Assembly (NCBI RefSeq): GCF_021631985.1
Contig: NZ_CP070225.1
Coordinates: forward strand, 5,270,001 to 5,334,000
DNA from: Sandaracinus amylolyticus
Lineage (GTDB): Bacteria > Myxococcota_A > Polyangia > Polyangiales > Sandaracinaceae
Direction: 5' to 3'
Length of the DNA stretch: 64,000 bases
The notes under the pieces were generated by a model. That model worked only from the letters and a program-made list of their open reading frames with translations. It made no database searches and had not been told where the DNA came from. This document shows, piece by piece, positions 9,036 to 16,740 of the stretch. The number at the start of each line of letters is the position of its first letter. The stretch's first letter is position 1. A program made the translations under genes and the position numbers.

Positions 9036-9812
9036 ATGCAGGTGGGGGGTCGCTCGGGGGCGCTGCGCGGTGAGACGCGCCGCGCGAGCGAGATCGATGT
9101 GCGCACGCGCGACGCGATGTGGTCGCTCTTCGAGCGCTACTACGCGGACGTGCGGCGCGAGGTCTTCGAGCGCGACCTCTCGAGCAAGCAGTACGTGATC
9201 CTGCTGCTCGACGAGGGCGACGAGAGCGTGCAGGGCTTCTCGACGGTGCAGGTCTACCGTCGCGTGATCGACGGGCGCCCGGTGCAGATCGTGTTCTCCG
9301 GCGACACCGTCATCGAGCGCACGTACTGGGGCCAGGGCGTCGTCCAGCGCGCGTACGCCGCGCTCTTCCTGCGCGTGAAGCTCGAGCGCCCGAGCGAGCC
9401 GCTCTACTACTTCCTGCTGAGCAAGGGGTACAAGACGTATCTCTTGCTCACGCGCTCGTACCCCGAGCACTGGCCGCGCCACGATCGCGAGACACCCACG
9501 CACGTGCGCACGATCCTCGACACGCTGTCGCGCGAGAAGTTCGGCGAGCTCTACGACGCGCACAGCGGCGTGGTCCGCGTGCAGTCCGCCGAGGGGCGCT
9601 TGCGCGAGGACGTCGCGCCCATCCACGACGGTCTGATGGCGGATCCCGACATCCGCTTCTTCGCGAAGATCAACCCGGGCTACGTGCAGGCGCACGAGCT
9701 CTGCTGCATCGCGCCGGTCACGTGGCTCACCCCGGTGCGCTACGTCGTCTCGCGCGGCGCGCGCGCAATCTCGTCGCGCCTCCGCGCGCCCACCCCCGAG
9801 AGACGTCGATGA
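9036..9812 (+). CDS. GNAT-like acyltransferase, first gene of Rieske operon
   Basis: A 258-residue protein of uncertain family. The central strand-turn-helix FSGDTVIERTYWGQGVVQRAYAALF looks like the acyl-CoA-binding motif A region of GNAT acyltransferases, with a QG-V-Q turn in place of the usual RGxGxG. No membrane segments or signal peptide are seen. GGGAG lies nine bases before the ATG. Its stop overlaps the ATG of the Rieske gene (ATGA at 9809-9812), so the two are translationally coupled and probably act on the same molecule. Confidence is high for a real gene and modest for the fold. Confidence 0.6.
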   Translation: MQVGGRSGALRGETRRASEIDVRTRDAMWSLFERYYADVRREVFERDLSSKQYVILLLDEGDESVQGFSTVQVYRRVIDGRPVQIVFSGDTVIERTYWGQGVVQRAYAALFLRVKLERPSEPLYYFLLSKGYKTYLLLTRSYPEHWPRHDRETPTHVRTILDTLSREKFGELYDAHSGVVRVQSAEGRLREDVAPIHDGLMADPDIRFFAKINPGYVQAHELCCIAPVTWLTPVRYVVSRGARAISSRLRAPTPERRR

Positions 9813-10846
9813 GCGAGCTGCACGTGCGCACACCGCTGAGCGCGCTCGAGGAGCACTGGCTCCTCGCCGCATCGAGCCGCGAGCTGGGGGACGCGCCGCT
9901 CGGTCGCACCGTGCTCGGCCGATCGATCGTGCTGTTCCGTGATGCGTCGGGCGCTGCGGTCGCGCTCGAGGATCGCTGCCCGCACCGCCACGTCTCGCTC
10001 TCGAAGGGATGCGTGCAGCGCGGGACGATCGCGTGCCCGTACCACGGCTGGCGCTTCGACGGACGCGGCGCGTGCGTGCACGTACCGAGCGCGCTCGACG
10101 GCGAGAAGCTGCCGAAGGCGACGGTCGCGACCTTCGCGGTGCGCGAGCAGGACGAGAGCGTGTGGGTGTGGATCGGCAGCGGCGCGCCCACGCGCGAGCC
10201 GCCGCGCTGGCCCCACGCCGAGATGGGAGGATTCGCCACGCACGAGGTCGTCACCGTGATCGACTGCGCGCTCCTGCCGATCCTCGACAACTTCGTCGAC
10301 ACCGCGCACACCGGCATCGTGCATCGCGGGCTCTTCCGCGGACCGCCGAGCAAGCCGGTGCGCGCGCGGATCGAAGAGCTCGCGACGGGCGTGCGCATCG
10401 AGACGCTCGGCGAGAGCGATCCCGACAGCGTCGCAGGCCGGCTCACCGGCGGCGAGCGCATCGAGCACTTCGACGAGGTGATCCTCCCGTACACCGTGCG
10501 CGTCGACTATCGCTGGGGCACGTCGCGCCACGTGCTCACGACGTCGATCTGCACGCCCGAGACCGCGACCCGAACACGCGTGTTCACTCGCGTCTCGGTG
10601 CGATTCGGTCGTGCCTCCGCGATGCTGGTGCGCGCGCTGATCCCGCTGACCGAGCGCGTGCTCGCACAGGACAAGGACGTGCTCGAAGATCAGGCGGCGC
10701 AGCTCGCGAAGCACGGCGCGACGTTCCGCGCGTCGACGATCGCCGATGCGCCGACGATCGCGGTCACCCGCGCGTTCGAGGCGTACTGCGAGCACCGGAT
10801 GGACGCGCGCGAATTGCGGACCCGGGATGTCGAGTACCGACTCTGA
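9809..10846 (+). CDS. Rieske non-heme iron oxygenase
   Basis: A 345-residue oxygenase alpha-subunit-like protein. The N-terminal Rieske [2Fe-2S] site is complete: C57-x-H59 and C76-x2-H79 in CPHRH...CPYHGW. The catalytic mononuclear iron site follows as N161-x2-D164-x2-H167-x4-H172. The family hydroxylates, demethylates or desaturates aromatic or steroid-like substrates using electrons from a separate reductase, none of which is encoded next to it. It is coupled to acyltransferase-like genes on both sides (ATGA overlap upstream, 20-bp overlap downstream). This suggests a tailoring step in a small biosynthetic or modification pathway rather than aromatic degradation. Confidence 0.92.
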   Translation: MSELHVRTPLSALEEHWLLAASSRELGDAPLGRTVLGRSIVLFRDASGAAVALEDRCPHRHVSLSKGCVQRGTIACPYHGWRFDGRGACVHVPSALDGEKLPKATVATFAVREQDESVWVWIGSGAPTREPPRWPHAEMGGFATHEVVTVIDCALLPILDNFVDTAHTGIVHRGLFRGPPSKPVRARIEELATGVRIETLGESDPDSVAGRLTGGERIEHFDEVILPYTVRVDYRWGTSRHVLTTSICTPETATRTRVFTRVSVRFGRASAMLVRALIPLTERVLAQDKDVLEDQAAQLAKHGATFRASTIADAPTIAVTRAFEAYCEHRMDARELRTRDVEYRL

Positions 10847-11927
10847 GCGATATCGCGCGCCGCGCCTCGCCGACGAGCGCGACGATCCGAAGCTCTGCGC
10901 GCTCGCGCGCAGCGTCGTGATGCGCGGCGACGTCAGCTACGTGCTCGAGCGCGATCCGAGCTTCCTCGCGATGACGCGCGCCCAGGGCGAAGGCGGGCGA
11001 GTGGTCGTGATCGAGCACGACGAGAGCGGCGAGATCGTCGCGTCGGGGATGAGCGCGCCGATGGACGTGTACCTCGACGGACGCGCGCGGCGGACGCTCT
11101 ATGCGGGCGATCTCAAGGTGCACCCGGCGCATCGCGCGAAGGGCGTCGCCGAGCTCGTCGCGGCGGCGAGCGTCGCGCAGTTCGAGACGGAGGGGCACGA
11201 CCTCGCATGGGGCGTGGTGCTCTCGAGCAACCGCGCGGTCGAGCGCTTCTTCGGGCGCACCACCGAGCTCGTGCGCTTCCAGCCGCGCAACGACGTGACG
11301 ATGTGGAATGTGTTCTTCGGCCCGCGTCGTGGTCGCGTCGAGGCACGGCGCGCGCGACCGGAGGACGCGGCGCAGATGGTCGAGCTCTTCCACGCGACGC
11401 ATCGCGACCGGCAATTCGCGCCCGCGCTCGATCGTGACGATCCCGTCGGCGCGCTCACGCGCTTTCCCGGCATGCGCATCGACGACTACTACGTGCGCGA
11501 GCGCGGCGGGCGCATCGTCGCGTTCTGCGGCGTGTGGGACGCGTTCGCGATCAAGCGTGCGCGGCTGATCGCGCTCTCGCGCGCGATGGAAGTGGTGCGC
11601 TTCGGGTACGACGCCGTCGCGCGCCTCGCCCGGCGTCCGCGCCTGCCGCGCGACGGGGAGCACCTTCGCTTCCTCTACGCGACCGCGTGGTGCGCGCAGG
11701 AGGTCGACGATCTGCGCGCGGTGCTCGCGACGATCCACGACGCGCACGCAGGGCGCGAGCACGTGTACTTCGACATCGCGTTCGACGCGCGCGATCCGAT
11801 GGCGCGCGCGCTCGACGGGCTCTGGAAGACCGGGGTGCCGTTCCGCCTCGCGACGCTCACGTGGGGCGCGCACCAGCCGCCCTCGCTGCGCGAGGCTCCG
11901 GCGTACTTCGACCCCGCGATCGTGTGA
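10827..11927 (+). CDS. GNAT-family N-acetyltransferase, possibly two-domain
   Basis: A 366-residue protein whose N-terminal half carries a good GNAT core: LYAGDLKVHPAHRAKGVAELVAAA, where R-A-K-G-V-A occupies the acetyl-CoA pyrophosphate loop, followed by WGVVLSSNRAVERFF. The C-terminal half (about 190-366) has a similar beta/alpha pattern and may be a degenerate second GNAT domain. ATG 10827 overlaps the end of the Rieske gene by 20 bases, making it the third gene of the operon. The acceptor substrate is unknown. Its stop is directly adjacent to the stop of the convergent CPBP gene, with a palindrome across the junction. Confidence 0.75.
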   Translation: MSSTDSERYRAPRLADERDDPKLCALARSVVMRGDVSYVLERDPSFLAMTRAQGEGGRVVVIEHDESGEIVASGMSAPMDVYLDGRARRTLYAGDLKVHPAHRAKGVAELVAAASVAQFETEGHDLAWGVVLSSNRAVERFFGRTTELVRFQPRNDVTMWNVFFGPRRGRVEARRARPEDAAQMVELFHATHRDRQFAPALDRDDPVGALTRFPGMRIDDYYVRERGGRIVAFCGVWDAFAIKRARLIALSRAMEVVRFGYDAVARLARRPRLPRDGEHLRFLYATAWCAQEVDDLRAVLATIHDAHAGREHVYFDIAFDARDPMARALDGLWKTGVPFRLATLTWGAHQPPSLREAPAYFDPAIV

Positions 11928-11940
11928 TCACGCGATCGCG
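11915..11940. terminator. Palindrome across abutting convergent stops
   Basis: The stop codons of the acetyltransferase (TGA 11925-11927) and of the CPBP gene (complement of 11928-11930) are adjacent with no spacer. The sequence is nearly self-complementary around GTGATCAC, with GCGATCG-type arms on both sides. It could form a hairpin in either transcript and serve as a shared bidirectional terminator. No T-runs flank it. Confidence 0.5.
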
Positions 11941-12710
11941 ACGGTCTTGCCCTCGAACGCGCGACGATCGAGCGCGAGCAACACGATCGCGAGGACGGCC
12001 CACGACGCCGTGAGGATGAAGAGCGGCGTGGAGTCCTCGGGCAGCGCGTGATTCGGGTTGTCGAGGTGCGAGCCGAGGTGGAGCAGCACCGCGACCAGCA
12101 GGCTCCCGCCGGTGCGACGGTAGAACCACGTGTACACGACGTTGCCGACGATGATGAGCACGATGCCGACGAGCACCTGCGTCATCGTCATCCCGACGCT
12201 GACGAACATCGGCAAGTGCCACACGCCCCAGAGCACGCCGAGGATCGCCGTCGCTCGTCGCGCACCGTGGCGCGCGATCAAGCGCGGCAGCGCGTAGCCG
12301 CGCCATCCGATCTCCTCGCAGATCGGCACGAAGAGGATCGCGCCGAAGTGCTCGGGCCGCTCCGGGAGATAGACCCACGGCCCTCCGCCGGACCCCGGCA
12401 CCAGCGCGTACACCGCGCGCCCCGCGACGTAGACGAGCCCGGGCAGCCCGAGCGCGAGCACCAGCCACATCGGGCCGACGCGCCACGCGCCGAGCCCTCG
12501 CAGCATCGTGCGCACGGCCGCCCATCCACCTTCGCGACGCGCCGCGAGGATCGCGGCGATCGCGGGCGAGAACACCGCGAGCGGTGCCGCCGCCATGTAC
12601 GTCTCGGGCGCGCCGGGCAACACGCCGAGCGCCGCGAGCGAAGGCGGCAGCAGCGAGAGCCACGTCAGCAGGAACGCGATGCCGAAGTAGAACGTCGTGG
12701 GGGGCAGCAT
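11928..12710 (-). CDS. CPBP-family intramembrane glutamic endopeptidase
   Basis: Polytopic membrane protein of about 260 residues related to Rce1/ABI (CPBP) proteases. I count six to eight hydrophobic segments. The conserved motifs are present: CEEIGWRGY (EExxxR), the WGVWHLP His motif, and a later His-rich LLHLGSH. Members cleave inside membranes or process prenylated or peptide substrates, and some act as bacteriocin immunity proteins. ATG 12710 gives the better start; ATG 12728 is an alternative six codons upstream. A perfect 16-bp palindrome lies about 55 bp upstream inside the end of the neighbouring gene. Confidence 0.88.
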   Translation of the reverse strand: MLPPTTFYFGIAFLLTWLSLLPPSLAALGVLPGAPETYMAAAPLAVFSPAIAAILAARREGGWAAVRTMLRGLGAWRVGPMWLVLALGLPGLVYVAGRAVYALVPGSGGGPWVYLPERPEHFGAILFVPICEEIGWRGYALPRLIARHGARRATAILGVLWGVWHLPMFVSVGMTMTQVLVGIVLIIVGNVVYTWFYRRTGGSLLVAVLLHLGSHLDNPNHALPEDSTPLFILTASWAVLAIVLLALDRRAFEGKTVAIA

Positions 12711-12758
12711 GGGCCTGGTTTCGACCACGCGCGCGCGGCGCGGTTCCCGGAGACGATT

Positions 12759-13505
12759 CTAATCGCAACCAATTGGTTGCACGTCCAGCACCACGTCGTC
12801 GACGAGCGCCTCGAACGTGCCCTGGCTCGGGTCGGACCACGCGACCCCGACCAGCACCCGGTCGTAGTCGCCCGCGGGATACGAGTCGACGCCGGTGGCC
12901 GACACCACGCGCTCGCCGTCGAGGAAGAGCTCGAGCTCGCCGTCGCCGTCCGACACGCCCACGTGCAGCTCGACGCAGACCCACTCGTCCGCGGGGAAGC
13001 GCAGCTCGTCGGGCGCGTCGAACGTGCCCGCCTCGACGCCGAAGACCTCGACCCGCCCGTCGCGCACGACGTTCACGTCGATGCCGAACACGTCGCTGCC
13101 CTGGTGCTCGAGCGCGAGCAGGTTCACGCCGACGCTCGGGCTCGGCGCGGGCACCCGCACGAACGCGCGCAGCCAGAGATCGCCCGACGCGATCGGCGTG
13201 AAGCGGCGATGCACGAACGCGGTCGCGCCGCTGCCACCCATCTCGGCGCGCAGCGCGCGCTCGCCGCGATGCACGGCCGCGGTCGTGGTCCCGACCATCC
13301 CGTCGTCGCGCGTCGTGAGCGACCAGTACGTGCCGACGTCCCCCTCGAAGCCCGAGCACACGAGCGCACCGGCGTGCTGCGACGCGCACTCGTCGATCGA
13401 CGGCGGCGCATCGAGGGTGCCTCCGTCGCCCGAGCCCACGTCGTAGCCGACGCGGCCGCAGCCCACGAGCAGCACCATCGCGAGCGCGGGCGACCTCCAC
13501 AGCAT
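12759..13505 (-). CDS. Lipoprotein, LamG/concanavalin-like fold suspected
   Basis: A 248-residue exported protein with a lipoprotein signal peptide (lipobox LLVGC, Cys at about residue 16) and a short Gly/Asp-rich linker. The mature part, about 45-248, is rich in beta strands with phrases such as LVCSGFEGDVGTYWSL and WVCVELHVGVSDGDGELELFLDGERV. These resemble LamG or glycan-binding jelly-roll domains seen in myxobacterial surface lipoproteins. No catalytic residues are recognisable. It lies downstream of polB on the same strand with a 30-bp gap, and its role is unknown. Confidence 0.7.
   Translation of the reverse strand: MLWRSPALAMVLLVGCGRVGYDVGSGDGGTLDAPPSIDECASQHAGALVCSGFEGDVGTYWSLTTRDDGMVGTTTAAVHRGERALRAEMGGSGATAFVHRRFTPIASGDLWLRAFVRVPAPSPSVGVNLLALEHQGSDVFGIDVNVVRDGRVEVFGVEAGTFDAPDELRFPADEWVCVELHVGVSDGDGELELFLDGERVVSATGVDSYPAGDYDRVLVGVAWSDPSQGTFEALVDDVVLDVQPIGCD
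12765..12780. promoter_or_regulatory. Perfect 16-bp palindrome GCAACCAATTGGTTGC
   Basis: The palindrome occupies the last codons of the lipoprotein gene and lies 55 bp upstream of the CPBP protease start on the same strand. It is AT-richer than its surroundings. Its position suits an operator for the protease gene, but it is coding sequence and could be chance. Confidence 0.35.
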
Positions 13506-13535
13506 CCCGCTCCAGGATGCCTCGGATGGTGCTCG

Positions 13536-15860
13536 TCAGAACAGCCGCAGCTGCGCGCCCGCCACCCGATCGAACGACGTGCCCAGCAGCGGGAGCACCA
13601 CGTCCGCCGCGGGCGCGAGCTGCTTGTCGACGTAGTGCGCGTGATCGATCGGCGAGACGCGTCGCGACGCGGGCTCGGGCCCGCGCGTCGTGATCACGTA
13701 CTCGATCTCGTCGCCCTCGAGATCGTCCTCGAGCATGCGCGCTGCGCGCACGTGGGGCGGCGAGCCGCCGTAGTCCTCGATCTCACGGCGCAGTCGGCGT
13801 CGATAGACGAGCTCGCGATCGAGCTTCCCCGCGACGAGATCGCCGCGTACCCCGCGCAGCCACTCCTCCCACGGCTGGTCCTCGAACACCCGGCGCAGCA
13901 GCTCGCGCTGCACCTCGCGCGCGAGCGGCGTCCAGTCGCTGCGGATCGCCTCGAGCCCGCGGATCACCAGCTCGAGCGCGCCGTCGCCGCGACGCACGAG
14001 GCCGGCATAGCGCTTCTTCGAGCCGCGATCGGAGTGCCGCATCGTCGGCATCAGGAAGCGCAGGTAGTGCGACTCGAAGCGCATCTCGAGGAAGCTCTCG
14101 AGGCGCAGCTCGCGCGCCAGCGCGTCGCGCCAGTACGCGGTGATCTCGCGCGCGAGGCGGGCGCCTTCGGCGCGGCACTCGGCCTCGGCGAGCGACTCGG
14201 GCAAGCGCACGAAGAGCGAGTCGGTGTCGCCGTAGATCACCGGATGCCCGCGCTCCTCGAAGAACGCGCGGCTGCGATCGATGATCTCGTGTCCGCGCCG
14301 CGTGATCGACGTCGCGAGGCGCGGATCGAAGAAGCGGCAGCCCGGCGTGCCGAGCACGCCGTAGAACGAGTTCATCAGGATCTTGATCGCGCGCGAGAGC
14401 GCCTCGTTCTTCGCGCTCTGCGCGCGCCCGCGCGCCTCCGCGAGGTGCGCGACGATGTCGGGGAGGATCGCGCCTTCGCGCGGGAACGACGCGCCCTCGA
14501 AGCCGGGGATCGGATCGTCGCCCGGCGCCCAGAGCCCGAGCGGATCGACGTGGAACGTGCGGATGATGCTGGGGTACAGCGAGCGGAAGTCGAACGAGAG
14601 CACGTTGCGGTAGAGCCCCGGCACGCTCTCGAGCACGTGCCCGCCGGGCGAGGGGATCGCGTCGACCTCCACGCCGACGTCGGGCGCGACGTACCCGCGG
14701 CGATGCAGGCGCGGCAGGTAGAGATGATCGAACGCCGCGACCGCGCCGCCCTGTCGATCGAGGGGCAGCCCGGTCAGACGTGCGCGCTCGACCGCGAACC
14801 CGACGAGGTCGGCGGCGCGGAACACGTCGAGCACGAGCCGCGCGTCCTCGAGGTTGTAGGCCGCGAGCGCGTCGGGATCCTCGGCGTGCATGCGGCGGAT
14901 CTCGGCGAGCGCGTCGCCTCCCGCGTCGATGCGCTTGCCGCGCCCGACCAGCGCGCGCGCGACGTGATCGAGCGTGTAGCGCTCGAAGGACCACGTCGCG
15001 TTCTTCAGGGTCGCGATGCCGTCGAGCACGACACGCCCGGGCACGCGCGCGATCGACACCTGGCTCGCGGTCGCGCCCTCGAGCACGCGCGCACGCTCGC
15101 CCGCGCGGCCGATCGCGAAGGGCACACGGAGCACCGCGCAGCGCGCCTGCAGCGCGCGGAGGTCGAACTCCACGACGTTCCACCCGACGATCAGATCGGG
15201 ATCGGCGCGCCGGATCACGTCGAACGCCGCGTCGAGCAGCGCGCGCTCGTCGTCGTGGAAGGTGATCGCGTCGTGATCGCGATCGCTCTCCCGCGCGCGC
15301 CGGATCAGCACGCGCTCGAGGCCCTCGCCCGCGAGCGCGATCGAGAGCACCGGGCCGTCCCACCCGTCGGTCTCGATGTCGAGCGAGAGCGGGCGAAGCT
15401 GCGGCGTGACGTCGGCGGCGCGCACCTGCGGATCGCGCACGTGCAGCACGCCGTCCTTGCTGCGCGCGTGGCCGCGCAGCGCGATCCCGCTGGTGACGAA
15501 GCGCTCCATCAAGAAGCGATCGGAGGGCTTCACGTCGGACTCGAGCGCGACCTGCAGCCGATTGCGCAGCCGCTCTCGCTCCGCGATCAGCGCGCGCTGC
15601 GATCGGAAGTAGACCGCGTCGACGTCGAGCCCCTCGCGCGTGCGCAGCGGCCGAGGATCGCGGCGCCCCGCCTCGGTCGCGACGTCGCGCGGCACGAACA
15701 GGACCGCTTCCTGATCACGCAGCGACGCCTTGATCGCGCCGTGCTCCGACGAGACCGCCCAGAGCGTGATCTCGACGCCGCCCGGACCGTCCCGCCACTC
15801 TCGCGAGAGGAGGAACGCATCGAGCTCGCGCACGTCCGGCACGAGCGCGTCATAGCGCAA
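13536..15860 (-). CDS. polB: DNA polymerase II (family B DNA polymerase)
   Basis: Repair and translesion replicative polymerase, 774 residues versus 783 in E. coli Pol II. All motifs are intact. The 3'-5' exonuclease has D161-I-E163-T (ExoI), GWNVVEFD (ExoII) and Y335-N-L-E-D339 (ExoIII). The polymerase has D424-FRSLYPS (motif A), K493...NSFYG (motif B) and YGDTDS (543-548, motif C). The start is ambiguous. No ATG is in frame near the 5' end, and candidates are TTG 15860, GTG 15842 and GTG 15833; the similarity to Pol II (AFLLSREWRDG) begins right after the last. An in-frame stop lies just upstream. A 78-bp tandem duplication fills the space before the gene. Confidence 0.95.
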   Translation of the reverse strand: MRYDALVPDVRELDAFLLSREWRDGPGGVEITLWAVSSEHGAIKASLRDQEAVLFVPRDVATEAGRRDPRPLRTREGLDVDAVYFRSQRALIAERERLRNRLQVALESDVKPSDRFLMERFVTSGIALRGHARSKDGVLHVRDPQVRAADVTPQLRPLSLDIETDGWDGPVLSIALAGEGLERVLIRRARESDRDHDAITFHDDERALLDAAFDVIRRADPDLIVGWNVVEFDLRALQARCAVLRVPFAIGRAGERARVLEGATASQVSIARVPGRVVLDGIATLKNATWSFERYTLDHVARALVGRGKRIDAGGDALAEIRRMHAEDPDALAAYNLEDARLVLDVFRAADLVGFAVERARLTGLPLDRQGGAVAAFDHLYLPRLHRRGYVAPDVGVEVDAIPSPGGHVLESVPGLYRNVLSFDFRSLYPSIIRTFHVDPLGLWAPGDDPIPGFEGASFPREGAILPDIVAHLAEARGRAQSAKNEALSRAIKILMNSFYGVLGTPGCRFFDPRLATSITRRGHEIIDRSRAFFEERGHPVIYGDTDSLFVRLPESLAEAECRAEGARLAREITAYWRDALARELRLESFLEMRFESHYLRFLMPTMRHSDRGSKKRYAGLVRRGDGALELVIRGLEAIRSDWTPLAREVQRELLRRVFEDQPWEEWLRGVRGDLVAGKLDRELVYRRRLRREIEDYGGSPPHVRAARMLEDDLEGDEIEYVITTRGPEPASRRVSPIDHAHYVDKQLAPAADVVLPLLGTSFDRVAGAQLRLF

Positions 15861-15924
15861 TCGACCCGCTCACGCGGAGCCATCCCGGCCGACGAGATCG
15901 CGGTGACGAGCAAGCGGGCCTGGA

Positions 15925-16080
15925 GCGGCCGCGAAGCCGACGAGATCGCGCTGCCGAGCAAGAGCAAGCGGGGCTGGGGCCCCGCGCGCAGCGTTTGGGG
16001 AGGCGGCCGCGAAGCCGACGAGATCGCGCTGCCGAGCAAGAGCAAGCGGGGCTGGGGCCCCGCGCGCAGCGTTCGGGGAG
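15925..16080. repeat. 78-bp tandem duplication with partial third copy
   Basis: Two adjacent 78-bp units (15925-16002 and 16003-16080) differ at one base (15996). A shorter degenerate copy lacking about six bases precedes them at 15888-15924. The unit begins GCGGCCGCGAAGCCG and ends with the GC-rich arm of repeat family 1. It is located between the stop of the 16141-16644 gene and the 5' end of polB. Confidence 0.9.
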
Positions 16081-16135
16081 GGGGGCCCCGATCCGGCTCT
16101 GCCGGTCGGGGGGAGGGGTCTTCCAAGACCCCTTC
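16032..16135 (-). repeat. Repeat family 1, copy A: 102-bp three-hairpin element after a stop codon
   Basis: Read on the minus strand it starts about eight bases after the stop of the 16141-16644 gene. It opens with hairpin AGGGGTCTT-GG-AAGACCCCT (arms 16114-16122 and 16125-16133), followed by an imperfect CCCGACCGGC...GCCGG-TCGGG hairpin and a GCGGGGC...GCCCCGC hairpin. Copy B at 47280-47381 is the same length and differs at about six positions, in the same orientation relative to its upstream gene. It probably works as a terminator or mRNA 3'-end stabiliser. Confidence 0.85.
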
Positions 16136-16140
16136 CGCAA

Positions 16141-16644
16141 TCAACGATGCGTGCCGACGCCGGCGACCTTCGCGCGCACGCGCTCGATCGCGGCCTCGAG
16201 CTCACCCGCACCGCCCGAGCCCGCCGAGAGCTGCGGCGCGACCATCACGGCCGCCGATCGAATCGACTCGACGAACTTGAACGGCAGCGCCTTCGGCGAG
16301 AGCGACGAGAGCGCGACGCCGACGCCGCGCACGATCGCCGCACGGAAGCCACCACCCTCGGGGACGATGATCGCGTGGTCCATCGAGCTCGTGAGATCAC
16401 GGTACACGCGCGACATGCCCTTGCGGACCTCGTCGCTCGGCGGCGGCGACGTGCGCTCGATGATCGAGATCGTCGAGACCTTCGCCCCGGCGGGTTGCTC
16501 GGCGAGGAAGCTGCGCGCGACACGCTCGAGGCCGGCCAGGTTGTCCATCGTCATCGGGCCCCGCCACACCTGGATCAGCACGCGATCCCAGGTGGCGAGG
16601 CAATGATCGGCATCGAGTGTCCTCGTCTGTACTCCGTCGCTCAT
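16141..16644 (-). CDS. Conserved-looking small protein, function unknown
   Basis: A 167-residue soluble protein without signal peptide or membrane segments. The central part (ATWDRVLIQVWRGPMTMDNLAGLERVARSF ... IIERTSPPPSDEVRKGM) alternates strands and helices in the manner of small STAS- or roadblock-like proteins common in myxobacteria, but I cannot name a family. GGAGG stands a few bases before ATG 16644. Repeat family 1 follows immediately after its stop. Confidence 0.65.
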   Translation of the reverse strand: MSDGVQTRTLDADHCLATWDRVLIQVWRGPMTMDNLAGLERVARSFLAEQPAGAKVSTISIIERTSPPPSDEVRKGMSRVYRDLTSSMDHAIIVPEGGGFRAAIVRGVGVALSSLSPKALPFKFVESIRSAAVMVAPQLSAGSGGAGELEAAIERVRAKVAGVGTHR

Positions 16645-16740
16645 GGACCTCCCTCACTCACTCTGCTTCCGTCCCCGCCGCGAAGATACACGAGGCGCGG
16701 CATCGATGGATCGTTTGCGGCCGCATGGAGCGAACGTGAG

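Noticed and set aside
16032-16135. Repeat family 1 as an insertion-sequence end or attachment site
   Set aside because: No transposase or integrase gene, no target duplication and no partner end was seen; hairpins behind stop codons fit termination better.
15870-16211. Small minus-strand frame whose product would contain an internal LRAGPQPRLLLLGSAIS repeat
   Set aside because: The peptide repeat is just the translation of the 78-bp tandem DNA duplication and of a hairpin element; no start signal or family support.
12048-16280. A 1,410-codon plus-strand open frame through the CPBP, lipoprotein and polB region
   Set aside because: It is antisense to three genes with clear motifs and has no recognisable protein features.
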